In this document: piece by piece, positions 25,364 to 34,326 of the stretch
How the letters are laid out: each line of letters begins with the position of its first letter
Numbering within the stretch: position 1 is the stretch's first letter
Source: Bradyrhizobium sp. NP1
Lineage (GTDB): Bacteria; Pseudomonadota; Alphaproteobacteria; Rhizobiales; Xanthobacteraceae
NCBI RefSeq assembly: GCF_030378205.1
Contig: NZ_CP127385.1
Coordinates: 7,170,001 to 7,234,000 of the forward strand
DNA length: 64,000 nt
Direction of reading: 5' to 3'
Position numbers and translations under genes: made by a program
Notes under the pieces: generated by a model
What the model saw: only the letters and a program-made list of their open reading frames with translations
What the model was told of the DNA's origin: nothing
The model's database searches: none

Positions 25364-26284
25364 ATGAATATTGCTCACCCATACGAAGCGGCGGAATCGG
25401 GCAGCCGCACGCTCCCGCCGCTCAACGCGCTGCTCGCCTTCGAGCGCGCCGCCGCGCATTTGAGCTTCCGCCGCGCCGCGCGCGAATTGTCGCTGACCCC
25501 ATCGGCGATCAGCCACCAGATCCGCGGGCTGGAGGCGCAGTTCGGCGCCAAGCTGTTCGTCCGCGGCACGCGGTCGGTGCGGCTGACCCTCGACGGCGAA
25601 CGCTACCTGGAGAAGGTTTCGGTGGCGCTCACGGCCCTGCGCCAGGCGAGCCGCGAGCTGCAACGCCACGACGGCGGCGAGCTCTGGATCAGTTCGCTGC
25701 CGTTCTTCACCAGCACGGTGCTGCTGCCGGCGCTCTCGGATTTCCGGCGCCGCCATCCCGGACTGACGCTGCGCATCGAGGCGACGCACAGCTATGCCGA
25801 CTTCAACAATTCGCGGGTCGATGTCGCGATCCGCTACGGACGCGAGCAGGCGGCGGGCCTGAAGCTCGAACCGCTGGTCGCGGTCACGGGGCTGCCGGTC
25901 TGCGCGCCGGCGCTGGTGAAGGGCGGGCTGCGGCGGCCTGCCGATCTCTCGGACCAGATCCTGATCCACCTCACCACGCAGCCGGCATCCTGGCCGAACT
26001 GGCTCAAGGGAGCGGGCGTGACGGTGACGCCGCGCGGACACCTGTGGCTCGACAGCGTGCCCGCGATGCTGGAAGCCGCAGAGCATGGGCTCGGCGTCAC
26101 GCTGGCGATGGCGCCCCTGATCAAGGCGCGGCCGGGTTTTGGAACCCGGCTGGTTGCGCCGTTCGATGCGACGGGCGGAAGGGGCGAGACGATCTATCTG
26201 GTGTCGCGCACCGAGCAGGTGCGCAACCGCCGCATCGCGGCAGTGCGGCGCTGGATTGCGGACGCTGTGGCGCGCGCGCGTTGA
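25364..26284 (+). CDS. LysR-family regulator, GcvA-like
   Basis: From the ATG at 25364 this is a 306-residue regulator. The helix-turn-helix region is LSFRRAARELSLTPSAISHQIRGLEAQFG (about 36-64), followed by KLFVRGTRSVRLTLDGERYLEKV. The effector domain has the GcvA-type VDVAIRYGREQAAGLKLEPL. Its position back to back with the thioesterase gene suggests control of that gene. It is not closely similar to the LysR protein at 7484-8389 outside the DNA-binding domain. Confidence 0.9.
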   Translation: MNIAHPYEAAESGSRTLPPLNALLAFERAAAHLSFRRAARELSLTPSAISHQIRGLEAQFGAKLFVRGTRSVRLTLDGERYLEKVSVALTALRQASRELQRHDGGELWISSLPFFTSTVLLPALSDFRRRHPGLTLRIEATHSYADFNNSRVDVAIRYGREQAAGLKLEPLVAVTGLPVCAPALVKGGLRRPADLSDQILIHLTTQPASWPNWLKGAGVTVTPRGHLWLDSVPAMLEAAEHGLGVTLAMAPLIKARPGFGTRLVAPFDATGGRGETIYLVSRTEQVRNRRIAAVRRWIADAVARAR

Positions 26285-26311
26285 GGGACGATGGCTTGCG
26301 GCGTGGCTGGA

Positions 26312-26581
26312 CTAGAGTCTGCCGCCGGTTCTGACCAGCCGCACGACCAGAAGCAGGATGATGGCGCCGATCGCCGAATAGATGATCTCGGAGACCAGGC
26401 CGCTGCCGATGTGAATGCCGAGCTTCGGGAACAGCAGGCTTGCGACCAGCGCGCCGGCGATGCCGACCAGGATGTCGCCGATGATGCCGAAGCCGGTGCC
26501 GCGCACGACCTTGCCGGCAAGCCAGCCCGCGACCAGGCCGACAAACAGGATGACGAGAATGCCTTCGTTGGAGAGTTGCAT
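26312..26581 (-). CDS. GlsB/YeaQ/YmgE-family small membrane protein
   Basis: From the ATG at 26581 this is an 89-residue protein with three hydrophobic segments and the family pattern GLVAGWLAGKVVRGTGFGIIGDILVGIAGALVASLLFPKLGI...VSEIIYSAIGAIILLLVVRLVR. These transglycosylase-associated or stress-related membrane proteins have no established biochemical role. An upstream in-frame start exists but would add 25 residues not found in the family. The gene stands alone between the LysR and ABC genes. Confidence 0.88.
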   Translation of the reverse strand: MQLSNEGILVILFVGLVAGWLAGKVVRGTGFGIIGDILVGIAGALVASLLFPKLGIHIGSGLVSEIIYSAIGAIILLLVVRLVRTGGRL

Positions 26582-26689
26582 GAGGACGCCCCCGGTTGGC
26601 GCGCATGGCCGCGCGGCAGGAAGCCTAGCGGCGAAGGGCGGACGTGACGACTCCAATCTGGCGACGGAGCGAACGTGTTGCCGCGCCTG

Positions 26690-27673
26690 TTACGGCGCGG
26701 CAACAGAATGAGACGGTTCGACCAGGACGCAGCGCGCGTAGCGGCCCGGACCGACAGCGACGGCGGGCGGAACAGCCTCGCTGCAGCGCGCCTGCGCGAA
26801 TGCGCAACGCGGTGCAAAGGAACAATTGTGCGGTGCGCTGCCGAGCGAGGGCGGCGTGCCGGGGATGGTCTGAAGCGGCTCTCCGCGTTTCGCGCCGTGA
26901 ATCGTGGAGGCGAGCAGTCCCCGGGCGTAGGGATGGACCGGCGAGCGGACGATCTCGCGCAAGGACCCCTGCTCCACGATCTGCCCGGCATACATCACCG
27001 CGACGCGATCGCAGATTTCGATCGCAACCCCGATGTCGTGGGTGACGAAAATAACGGACATGCCGAACTCGCGCTGCAGTTCGCGCAACAGGAGCAGGAT
27101 CTGGATCTGCACGGTGGCATCGAGCGCTGTGGTCGGCTCGTCCGCGAGCAGGATCTTCGGTCGGCAGGCCAGCGCCAGCGCGATCATCGCGCGCTGGCGC
27201 ATGCCGCCGGACATCTCGTGCGGATAGGCGTCGAGCCGCCGGCGGGCGGATGGTATCCGCACCACCTCCAGCATCTCCAGCGCCCGGGCGCGCGCCTCCC
27301 TCTCCGTCCTGCCCTCGTGACGCATCACGGTTTCCGCGATCTGCGCCCCGACGGTGTAGACCGGATCGAGCGCCAGCGCCGGCTCCTGGAAGATCATCGA
27401 GACGGTCTGGCCGCGAAACGCCGAGAGCTCCTCCTCGTCGAGCGCAAGCACGTCGCGTCTCAATACGGTGACGCTGCCCGAAATCTGCGCGCGCCGCTTC
27501 GGCAACAGCCGCATCAGCGCGCGCAGGGTGACACTTTTGCCGGATCCGGACTCGCCGAGCAGGCCGAAAACCTCGCCCTCGCCGAGCGTCAGCGAAAGAT
27601 CGTTCACGGCGTAGACGGTGCGTTCGCCGGTGAAGTGGACGTTGAGGTTCCGGATCTCGACGAGCGGGCTCAT
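26690..27673 (-). CDS. dppD: Oligopeptide-type ABC importer ATPase (DppD/OppD-like)
   Basis: This 327-residue ATPase starts at the ATG overlapping the amidase stop (ATGA, 27670-27673). Walker A is GLLGESGSGKSVT, the Q loop SMIFQEPALALDPVYTVG, the signature SGGMRQRAMIA and Walker B ILLADEPTTALD. The C-terminal oligopeptide-ABC extension PGTPPSLGSAPHNCSFAPRCAFAQARC carries the cysteines that bind a [4Fe-4S] cluster in DppD-type ATPases. It completes the importer with the permeases and second ATPase upstream, and is the last gene of the operon. Confidence 0.92.
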   Translation of the reverse strand: MSPLVEIRNLNVHFTGERTVYAVNDLSLTLGEGEVFGLLGESGSGKSVTLRALMRLLPKRRAQISGSVTVLRRDVLALDEEELSAFRGQTVSMIFQEPALALDPVYTVGAQIAETVMRHEGRTEREARARALEMLEVVRIPSARRRLDAYPHEMSGGMRQRAMIALALACRPKILLADEPTTALDATVQIQILLLLRELQREFGMSVIFVTHDIGVAIEICDRVAVMYAGQIVEQGSLREIVRSPVHPYARGLLASTIHGAKRGEPLQTIPGTPPSLGSAPHNCSFAPRCAFAQARCSEAVPPAVAVGPGRYARCVLVEPSHSVAAP

Positions 27674-29082
27674 GGAAGCTTCGGTACCCTCGCGTGGAAG
27701 TCGGTCGCGCGCTGGAACGCGGCGCCGACCGTGAGCAGGGTCGCCTCGTCGAAGGAGCGGCCGATCAGTTGCATGCCGACCGGAAGACCCTTGGCGGTGA
27801 AGCCGGTCGGGATCGCCAGCGACGGCAGGCCAAGATAGTTGACCGGGCGGGTGAAGCGCGTCAGCCGCTGGATCACGGCTTCCGCATCCGGTCCGTTGCC
27901 GACGTCGCTCTCGACAATGGTCGGCGCGGCGACCGGCGAAACCGGCGCGATCAGCGCATCGACCTTCGCCGTCGCTTCCGCATGCGCCGAGAGTGCGGGC
28001 CCGCGCCAGCGCATCGCCTCGAGATAGGAAATCGCCGGAATCGCAAGCCCGTTCTGCAGCCGCATCAGCACCTGCGGCCCATAATCCTGCGGCCGCTCGA
28101 TCAGCCAGCGCTTGTGGAAGGCTGCCGCTTCGACCGCGAGCACGAGCTGGCTCGCCGCGGTGAGCTGGCGCTGGTCCGGCAGCGTGACCTTGACGATGTC
28201 GGCACCCTCGCGCTTCAGCGCGGCAATCGTCTCGTCCAGGCAGCGCGCCACCTCGGCATCGAGATCCTCGACATAGAAGGCGCTGGGCACGCCGATCTTC
28301 AGCCCCTTGATCGAGGCCCTGGTCGCCGCGAGATAGTCCGGCACCGGCAGCGTGCTGGCGGTCGGATCCTCCGGGTCGGCGCCGGCCATCAGGCCGAGCA
28401 GCAGCGCGCAATCCTCGGCGGTGCGCGCCAGCGGACCGACGGTGTCGAGCGATTGCGACAGCGGCATCGCGCCGGCGCGGCTGACGCGGCCCACGGTCGT
28501 CTTCAACCCGGTGACGCCGCAGAAATGCGCGGGCATCCGGATCGAGCCGCCGGTATCGGAGCCGAGCGCAGCAAAGGTGAGGCGCGCCGCGACCGCAGCA
28601 CCCGAGCCCGACGACGAGCCGCCGGTGATGTGTCCGGACAGCCACGGGTTATGCACCGCACCAAAATGGAAGTTATGGCCGGTCGGCCCATAGGCGAATT
28701 CCGCCATCTGCAGCGAACCGAGCCGAACCTGGCCGGCATCCTTCAAGCGCTGCAGCGCGGTCGAGGTGGTCGTGGCCACGAAGTCGCGGCGGATCAGCGA
28801 GCCGCAGGTCACGACGCGGCCCTCGTCGTAATACATGTCCTTGTGCGCGAGCGGCACGCCATGCAGCGGACCACGGTTCTGGCCCCTGGCCAGCGCGGCA
28901 TCGGCTTCGCCCGCCGCCTTCAGCGCCGCTTCGGCCTCGATCGCCATGAAGGCATTGAGGCGGGGCTGCCATTGCGCGATGCGGTGCAGGCAGGCGCGCG
29001 TCACCTCATGCGAGGACAGGCGCTTGTCGGCGATCGCACTCGCGACCTCGGCCAGCGACATCAAGGCAGGTTCGGTGCTCAT
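27670..29082 (-). CDS. Amidase signature-family hydrolase (AtzE-like context)
   Basis: This 470-residue amidase has the complete triad K81 (PLAHKDMYY), S156 (GGSSSGSG) and S180 (GSDTGGSIR), with spacing 75 and 24 residues as in fatty-acid amide hydrolase and GatA. The C-terminus GLPSLAIPTGFTAKGLPVGMQLIG is typical. No signal peptide is present, so it acts in the cytoplasm on imported material. The small gene just upstream, overlapping its start by 4 bp, encodes an AtzG-like protein. In Pseudomonas AtzE (1-carboxybiuret hydrolase) requires AtzG, so this may be a two-subunit amidase. The substrate is presumably what the surrounding importer brings in. Confidence 0.92.
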   Translation of the reverse strand: MSTEPALMSLAEVASAIADKRLSSHEVTRACLHRIAQWQPRLNAFMAIEAEAALKAAGEADAALARGQNRGPLHGVPLAHKDMYYDEGRVVTCGSLIRRDFVATTTSTALQRLKDAGQVRLGSLQMAEFAYGPTGHNFHFGAVHNPWLSGHITGGSSSGSGAAVAARLTFAALGSDTGGSIRMPAHFCGVTGLKTTVGRVSRAGAMPLSQSLDTVGPLARTAEDCALLLGLMAGADPEDPTASTLPVPDYLAATRASIKGLKIGVPSAFYVEDLDAEVARCLDETIAALKREGADIVKVTLPDQRQLTAASQLVLAVEAAAFHKRWLIERPQDYGPQVLMRLQNGLAIPAISYLEAMRWRGPALSAHAEATAKVDALIAPVSPVAAPTIVESDVGNGPDAEAVIQRLTRFTRPVNYLGLPSLAIPTGFTAKGLPVGMQLIGRSFDEATLLTVGAAFQRATDFHARVPKLP

Positions 29083-29276
29083 TTCGCAACCTTTGCGGTC
29101 TGCGCGAGCAGATAGCTCGCTGGTTCCAGATCGAACGGCAGCGTGCCCGCGATCGGCGCGAAGCCGTCAAAGGCCGGTCCGATCGAATTGGCGATGCGGG
29201 TTGCGACGTCGGCGTCGACCGGCACCCCTGCGGCGTCGGCGATCGACTTTATCTCTTTTGCACCCGGTCTGGTCAT
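29079..29276 (-). CDS. AtzG/GatC-like small amidase subunit
   Basis: This 65-residue protein begins at the ATG at 29276, which overlaps the upstream ATPase stop (ATGA, 29273-29276), and its stop overlaps the amidase start (29079-29082). The pattern of two helices followed by LPFDLEPASYLL matches AtzG-like (formerly DUF4089) and GatC proteins, whose tail wraps around the amidase. It has no catalytic residues. Double translational coupling to the amidase strongly suggests a stoichiometric partner. The similarity is judged by eye over a short sequence, so a profile search is the decisive check. Confidence 0.72.
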   Translation of the reverse strand: MTRPGAKEIKSIADAAGVPVDADVATRIANSIGPAFDGFAPIAGTLPFDLEPASYLLAQTAKVAK

Positions 29277-30340
29277 GCGATGTCTTTCTCCCTGGTCGGC
29301 GCGCGGCTGTGCCCTGATCCGGCAACCGCCATGTAGCACGCCGCTTCGTGGCCCATTGTATCCAGCGGCGTCAATTTTGGCGTTGCTTTTGCGCAGAGCG
29401 GCTCCGCACAAGGACAACGGGTGTGAAACCGGCAGCCCGGCGGCGGATCGATCGGGTTGGGCGGATCGCCCGAGATCGGCGGCGTCTCGGTGCGCCGGTC
29501 GGGATCGGACGACGGCATGGCCGCGAGCAACGCCCTGGTATAGGGATGCGCCGGGAAATCCCAGACCTTGTCGACCGGACCGACTTCGACCACCTCGCCG
29601 AGATACATCACCAGCACGCGGTCGGAGACGTAGCGCACGACATTGAGGTCGTGGCTGATGAAGAGATAGGTCAACCCGAACTCGCGCTTGAGGTCGGCGA
29701 GAAGGTTGAGCACCTGCGCCTCGACCGACTTGTCGAGCGCCGAGACCGCTTCATCCAGGATGACGAGGCGCGGCGACAGCGCGAGCGCCCGTGCGATATT
29801 GACGCGCTGGCGCTGACCGCCGGAAATCTCGTGCGGATAGCGGCTGGCGAAGGTTTCCGGCCGCAAGCCGACCTTGCCGAGCAGCTCGCGCGCCAGCTCG
29901 CGGGCAGCGCTGTCACCCATGCCGTGCACTTTCGGGCCGAAGGCGACGGATTCCTCGACCGTGAGGCGGGGGTTGAGCGACGCGTAGCTGTCCTGGAACA
30001 CCATCTGCATGCCGCGGCGCAACTCGCGCAATGAAAGCGCCGGCCCCACCTGCATGCCGTCATAGACGATCTCGCCGGCATCGCGCGGCATCAGGTGCAT
30101 CAGGAGCCGCGCGGTGGTCGACTTGCCGCAGCCCGACTCGCCGACGATGCCGACGGTTTCGCCCTTCAGGATCGCAAACGAGACATTATCGACGGCGCGT
30201 ACCGTGCGGCGGGCGCTGAACAGCTCGCCGCGCACGGCAAAATGCTTGGTCAGCCCGCTGACCTGCAACAACGGCTGGGCCGCGCCGCCGCGATCCTGGA
30301 TAGGTTCAAGCCTGCCGATGGCGGTCGTCGCCTCGCTCAT
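29273..30340 (-). CDS. dppF: Oligopeptide-type ABC importer ATPase (DppF/OppF-like)
   Basis: From the ATG at 30340 this is a 355-residue ATPase. Walker A is GIVGESGCGKSTTA, the Q loop MVFQDSYASLNPRLTV, the signature ISGGQRQRVNIA and Walker B LVILDEAVSALD (Ala replaces the usual Pro-Thr, as is common in OppF). The C-terminal extension has the cysteine pattern CRFHTRCPCAEPLC. It is unusual only in being separated from its partner ATPase by the small subunit and amidase genes, all joined by 4-bp overlaps. Only 4 bp separate it from the permease upstream. Confidence 0.92.
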   Translation of the reverse strand: MSEATTAIGRLEPIQDRGGAAQPLLQVSGLTKHFAVRGELFSARRTVRAVDNVSFAILKGETVGIVGESGCGKSTTARLLMHLMPRDAGEIVYDGMQVGPALSLRELRRGMQMVFQDSYASLNPRLTVEESVAFGPKVHGMGDSAARELARELLGKVGLRPETFASRYPHEISGGQRQRVNIARALALSPRLVILDEAVSALDKSVEAQVLNLLADLKREFGLTYLFISHDLNVVRYVSDRVLVMYLGEVVEVGPVDKVWDFPAHPYTRALLAAMPSSDPDRRTETPPISGDPPNPIDPPPGCRFHTRCPCAEPLCAKATPKLTPLDTMGHEAACYMAVAGSGHSRAPTREKDIA

Positions 30341-30344
30341 CGCC

Positions 30345-31247
30345 TCAACTCCGGATATCCATCGCGCTGCGCAGCCCGTCGCTGAGCAGGTTGAAGCAGA
30401 TCGAAACGGCAAAGATCATGACGCCCGGCAGCGCCGCCACGAACGGATTGACATAGATCGCGGTGCGCAGCGTGTTGAGCATCAGTCCCCATTCCGGCTC
30501 CGGCGGTTTTGTGCCGAGCCCCAGGAAGGACAGACCGGCGGCCAGAATCATCGAGACCGAGATCAGACCCGTGGCATAGACGAAGATCGGCCCGAGCACG
30601 TTGCCCAGCATGTGCACGCGCATGATGGTGAAGGCGCCGGCCCCGGAGGCGCGCGCCGCCTCGACGAAATCCATGTTGCGCACGCCCGTCGTCACGCTTT
30701 CGGCGACGCGGGTGATCTGCGGCACGAACACGACGGTGAGCGACACGATCGAGTTGACGATGCCGGCGCCGAGCGCACCCGATATCGCGATCGCCAGCAA
30801 CACCGAGGGGAAGGCATAGAACACGTCGACGGTGCGCATGATCGCGGTGTTGACCTTGCCGCCGACATAGCCGGCGACGAGGCCGAGCAAGCTGCCGATG
30901 CAGAAGGCGAGGATCACAGGCAATATGCCGACAATCAACGACAGCCGTCCGCCATAGATCAGCCGCGCCAGCATGTCGCGGCCGAGCTCGTCGGTACCGA
31001 GTGGAAAATTCGGCGTACCGATATGGCGGAGCCTTCGTATCATCGAGCCCTGATAGGGATCGGCAAGACCCAGCCATGGCGCGGCGAGCGCAGAAGCGAA
31101 GATCAGGATCAGGATGACGGCGCAGGCCATGCTGACCTTGTCGCGCGAGAGACGGCGGCCGACGGTCGCCCAATAGCCGCGTGCCGCGGCAGAAGGCGCC
31201 GCCTGCAACGCCGCATCCGACATCGCGTCAAGGGGCGTGACTGCCAT
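30345..31247 (-). CDS. dppC: Oligopeptide-type ABC importer permease (DppC-like)
   Basis: This 300-residue permease has an N-terminal cytoplasmic stretch, a first helix (about 38-58) and five further helices. The coupling motif EAARASGAGAFTIMRVHMLGNVLGPI matches EAA--G---I-x-H-LPN of DppC. FPLGTDELGRDMLARLIYGGR is the usual DppC/OppC landmark before helix 2. Two bases separate it from the DppB-like gene upstream. Confidence 0.93.
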   Translation of the reverse strand: MAVTPLDAMSDAALQAAPSAAARGYWATVGRRLSRDKVSMACAVILILIFASALAAPWLGLADPYQGSMIRRLRHIGTPNFPLGTDELGRDMLARLIYGGRLSLIVGILPVILAFCIGSLLGLVAGYVGGKVNTAIMRTVDVFYAFPSVLLAIAISGALGAGIVNSIVSLTVVFVPQITRVAESVTTGVRNMDFVEAARASGAGAFTIMRVHMLGNVLGPIFVYATGLISVSMILAAGLSFLGLGTKPPEPEWGLMLNTLRTAIYVNPFVAALPGVMIFAVSICFNLLSDGLRSAMDIRS

Positions 31248-31249
31248 CG

Positions 31250-32203
31250 TCAGCCCCGCTTGATGCGCGGGTCGATCGCGGCCTGTGCGATGTCGACCAG
31301 GAGGTTGAGGATGACGAAGAACAGCGCCAGCACCAGGATGGTGCCCTGCAGGAGCGGCAGGTCGCGCTGGAAGATCGCCGAGTTGAGCAGCAGTCCCGAG
31401 CCGGGCCAGGAGAACACCGTCTCGATCAGGATCGAGCCGCCGAGCATGTAGCCCAGCTGAAGTCCCATGACCGCGAGTGCGGTCGGTGCCGCGTTCTTGA
31501 CGACGTGGCGGAACACGCCGGTTTCACGCAGGCCCTTGGCGCGCAGGGCCTCGACGAAATCCTGACTCAGGATATCGCCGGTGAGCGCGCGCACCGTGCG
31601 GGCGACGATGCCCATGGGGATCACGGACGTCGTGATTGCCGGCAGGATCAGATAGCGCAGATGCTCCCAGTCCCAGCCCCATGCCGCGGAGCCGCCGGGA
31701 CCGGCGCCGACCGCGGGCAGCCAGTTGAGCTCGACCGAGAAGATGATGACCAGCACCATGCCGAGCCAGTAATGCGGCAGGGACACGCCGGCGATCGCCA
31801 CCGAAGTCGTGGCCTTGTCGATCCAGCGGTCGCGGAAATAGCCTGCGATCAGGCCGAACAGCACGCCGAAGGTGAAGCCGATCATCGCGGCGAACACCGC
31901 GAGCGTCACGGTGTTGCCAACCGCACGCATCACCTCCGAAAGCACCGGACGTCCGGTCGCGATCGAATTGCCGAGGTCGCCGTGCACCGCGCGCCACAGC
32001 CACAGGCCGAACTGAACCGGCAGTGGCCGATCGAAGCCGTAGGCCGCGCGCAGTTGCGCCGCCAGCTCCTGCGAAGCATCCGCCGGCAACACCGCGACCA
32101 GCGGATCGCCCGGCGTGATATGCACGAGCAGGAAGCAGACCAGCGCCACGCTGACCACGATCGGGATCACGTAGACGATGCGTCGGGCGATGTAGACCAG
32201 CAC
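31250..32203 (-). CDS. dppB: Oligopeptide-type ABC importer permease (DppB-like)
   Basis: This 317-residue permease starts with GTG (AGGGTTGATCC upstream). It has six hydrophobic segments, the DppB N-terminus MLVYIARRIVYVIPIVVSVALVCF, and the coupling motif EALRAKGLRETGVFRHVVKNAAPTAL. LGGSILIETVFSWPGSGLLLNSAIFQRDLPLLQG is the family's conserved C-terminal block. A hairpin-containing repeat lies between it and the substrate-binding protein gene upstream. Confidence 0.93.
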   Translation of the reverse strand: MLVYIARRIVYVIPIVVSVALVCFLLVHITPGDPLVAVLPADASQELAAQLRAAYGFDRPLPVQFGLWLWRAVHGDLGNSIATGRPVLSEVMRAVGNTVTLAVFAAMIGFTFGVLFGLIAGYFRDRWIDKATTSVAIAGVSLPHYWLGMVLVIIFSVELNWLPAVGAGPGGSAAWGWDWEHLRYLILPAITTSVIPMGIVARTVRALTGDILSQDFVEALRAKGLRETGVFRHVVKNAAPTALAVMGLQLGYMLGGSILIETVFSWPGSGLLLNSAIFQRDLPLLQGTILVLALFFVILNLLVDIAQAAIDPRIKRG

Positions 32204-32244
32204 GGATCAACCCTGGTGTTCTTGAGCGCGAAAGCCGCGAGGGC

Positions 32245-32335
32245 TCCCCTCCCATGCGGAGAGGAGGTTGGGGGTCCTTCAAGCCGCGAGCCTGTCGCCT
32301 GTTCCCTCCCCAGCCCTCCCCCGCAAGGGGGAGGC
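32245..32335. repeat. CCTCCCC/GGGGAGG intergenic repeat with hairpin
   Basis: A perfect 8-bp stem CCTCCCCC-GCAA-GGGGGAGG lies at 32315-32334, with further complementary C- and G-rich tracts at 32248-32275. Such elements are frequent between genes in alphaproteobacteria. Here it separates the binding-protein gene from the first permease gene inside one operon and may stabilise or terminate part of the upstream transcript. Confidence 0.7.
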
Positions 32336-32388
32336 AATGCAGGCAACGGGACACGCGCGGCCATGACGAGGCCTTGAAAAGGTACCGC

Positions 32389-34068
32389 TCACGGCCCGAT
32401 CGTGATCGGCGAGAAGTCGACGAACCAGCTCTTCGGCTGCACAAAACCCTTGATCTTCGGGCTTAGCGCCCGCGGGGCGACATCGTGGGCAACGTAGAGG
32501 AACGCCGCGTCGTCGACGGACGCCGCATGCAGCTCCGCGAGCGCGGCGTCGCGCGCCGCCGGATCGAAGGTCTGGCGTGCCTTGGTGACGAGCTCGTCAA
32601 ATTTCGGGTTGTTCACATAGCCCCAATTGTTGGAGAGCGGCGGGGCCATCGACGATTGCAGGAAGCGCACCAGCGCGAAGAACGGGTCCATCGCCGCATA
32701 GGTGACGTTGATGGCGTTGGTGCCGTTGGCGGTCGGATCCTTGGCACCGCGGCGCCAGTTGGTGAACAGCGTGTTCCACTCGATGACGTCGAGCTGGACG
32801 TCGAAATAGCATTCCGCCAGCGCCTGCTGCAGATATTCGTTCATCGGCAGCGGCAGCATCTGGCCCGATCCGGAGGCCGAGGTCTGGATCTTCACCGTCA
32901 GCTTCTTGTTCGGGCCGAAGCCGGCTTCCTGCATCAGCTTCTGCGCGGCCGGCTTGTCGTACTTGATCTGAAATGAAGGGTTGCCGCGCCAGGGATGGCC
33001 GGGCTCGAAGGTGCCGGTCGCCGCCACCATCAGGCCGGCAAGCAGGCCGTCCTTCAGTCCCTCGCGGTCGATGCAGAGATTGGCGGCCTTGCGCACCCGG
33101 ATGTCGTTCCAGGGCGAGCCTTCGACACGCGAGAACTGCCACGGCCAGACGTGAGGCTCCTCGTTGAAATAAAGCTTGAAGCCGCGCTGCTTGATCTCGG
33201 GCAGTGCGTCCGGCGCCGGCGCCTCGACCCAGTCGACCTGTCCGGATAGAAGCGCCGCGGTGCGCGCATTCGCCTCCGGCATCGGCAACAGCACCAGCCG
33301 ATCGACCTTCGGCACCCGTGCCTTGTCCCAGTAATTCTCGTTCCTGACGAGCTCGAGCCGCTCGCGCGGGGTGAAGCTCGCCATCTTCCACGGACCGGTG
33401 CCCGAAGCCTGGCGCGCGAACGCGTCCCAGGCGGCCTGCGACTTCGCCTTGGCGTCGGCGCCGCCGGCGGCATCGTAGAGCTTCTGCCATTTGGCGGGGC
33501 TCGCCATGAAGAGATTGGTGAGATTGATCGGCAGGAAGGAGTCCGGCTCCTTGGTGGTCAATTCCACCGTCAGATCGTCGATCTTGCGCGCCGAGGCCAG
33601 CGTCGGCATGCGCGAGGCGGTGACGCCGACCTGGCTCGGATCGAATTGCGGCGCATCCTGCTTCAGGACTTTCTCGACGTTCCACACCACCGCATCGGCA
33701 TTGAACGGCGAGCCGTCATGAAAGCTCACGCCGGGGCGGAGCTTGAAGACCCACTTCTTCTTGTCGGTGTCGTCCACCTTCCATTCGGTCGCGAGCCCGG
33801 GAATCATGACGCTCGCCTTGTCGGCCGACGAGAGATCCCACATCGTCAGCGCGTCATACAAGGTCAGCCCGGTGAAGCGATTGCCTTCAAAACCCTGGTC
33901 CGGCTGGCCCAGCGTGCGCGGGATGTCGGCGGCCGTCATCCCGATGCGGACAACGGTTTCCGCACGGGCTACCTGCGGCCACGCCAACGCCGCCGCCAGC
34001 ATCGCCGTGCTCAGCCCCTTGGCGAACCTCCCGGGGAGCGCCGTTTTCCTGGTTGTCCCTGTATGCAT
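32389..34068 (-). CDS. dppA: Family 5 extracellular solute-binding protein (DppA-like)
   Basis: This 559-residue protein has a signal peptide ending ARA-ETVV (about residue 36). Family 5 markers include FEGNRFTGLTLYDALTMWD, PGLATEWKVDDTDKKKWVFKLRPGVSFHDGSPFNADAVVWNVEKVL and IRVRKAANLCIDREGLKDGLLAGLMVAATG. It binds peptides, opines or other amide-bearing solutes in the periplasm and feeds the downstream permeases. It is the first gene of the operon dppA-B-C-F, AtzG-like, amidase, dppD. The promoter region 34069-34267 was examined; no convincing operator was found for this gene. Confidence 0.92.
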   Translation of the reverse strand: MHTGTTRKTALPGRFAKGLSTAMLAAALAWPQVARAETVVRIGMTAADIPRTLGQPDQGFEGNRFTGLTLYDALTMWDLSSADKASVMIPGLATEWKVDDTDKKKWVFKLRPGVSFHDGSPFNADAVVWNVEKVLKQDAPQFDPSQVGVTASRMPTLASARKIDDLTVELTTKEPDSFLPINLTNLFMASPAKWQKLYDAAGGADAKAKSQAAWDAFARQASGTGPWKMASFTPRERLELVRNENYWDKARVPKVDRLVLLPMPEANARTAALLSGQVDWVEAPAPDALPEIKQRGFKLYFNEEPHVWPWQFSRVEGSPWNDIRVRKAANLCIDREGLKDGLLAGLMVAATGTFEPGHPWRGNPSFQIKYDKPAAQKLMQEAGFGPNKKLTVKIQTSASGSGQMLPLPMNEYLQQALAECYFDVQLDVIEWNTLFTNWRRGAKDPTANGTNAINVTYAAMDPFFALVRFLQSSMAPPLSNNWGYVNNPKFDELVTKARQTFDPAARDAALAELHAASVDDAAFLYVAHDVAPRALSPKIKGFVQPKSWFVDFSPITIGP

Positions 34069-34267
34069 CGCAACAAACCCCCTTCAACTTCACGTGACTA
34101 TTTCTTATGCAAATTTATGCAACGGCCGTGCCAAGGAAGAAAGATGTTCGCCTGATAACCCGTGGGGGCGCAATTTCTTCCCACGATGCACGAATGAAAG
34201 ACAACCTGCCCAATCTAGCATCAATGTTGCTCGCGTCGTAGCGTAACCGCGTCAGGCAGCGAGCGGC

Positions 34268-34298
34268 TTGACCTAGAGCGCGCTCTAGTTCGTACAAG
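34268..34298 (+). promoter_or_regulatory. MerR-type promoter/operator of the NTF2-like gene
   Basis: TTGACC (34268-34273) and TACAAG (34293-34298) are separated by 19 bp, longer than the usual 17. The dyad CTAGAGCGCGCTCTAG (34273-34288), a perfect 16-bp palindrome, lies in this spacer. Elongated spacers containing an operator palindrome are the hallmark of MerR-activated promoters. TAAGGAG and the ATG of the NTF2-like gene follow 30 bp later. A MerR gene lies just beyond that gene. Confidence 0.75.
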
Positions 34299-34326
34299 GC
34301 GGGCTCCTCAACGCTAAGGAGCAGCC

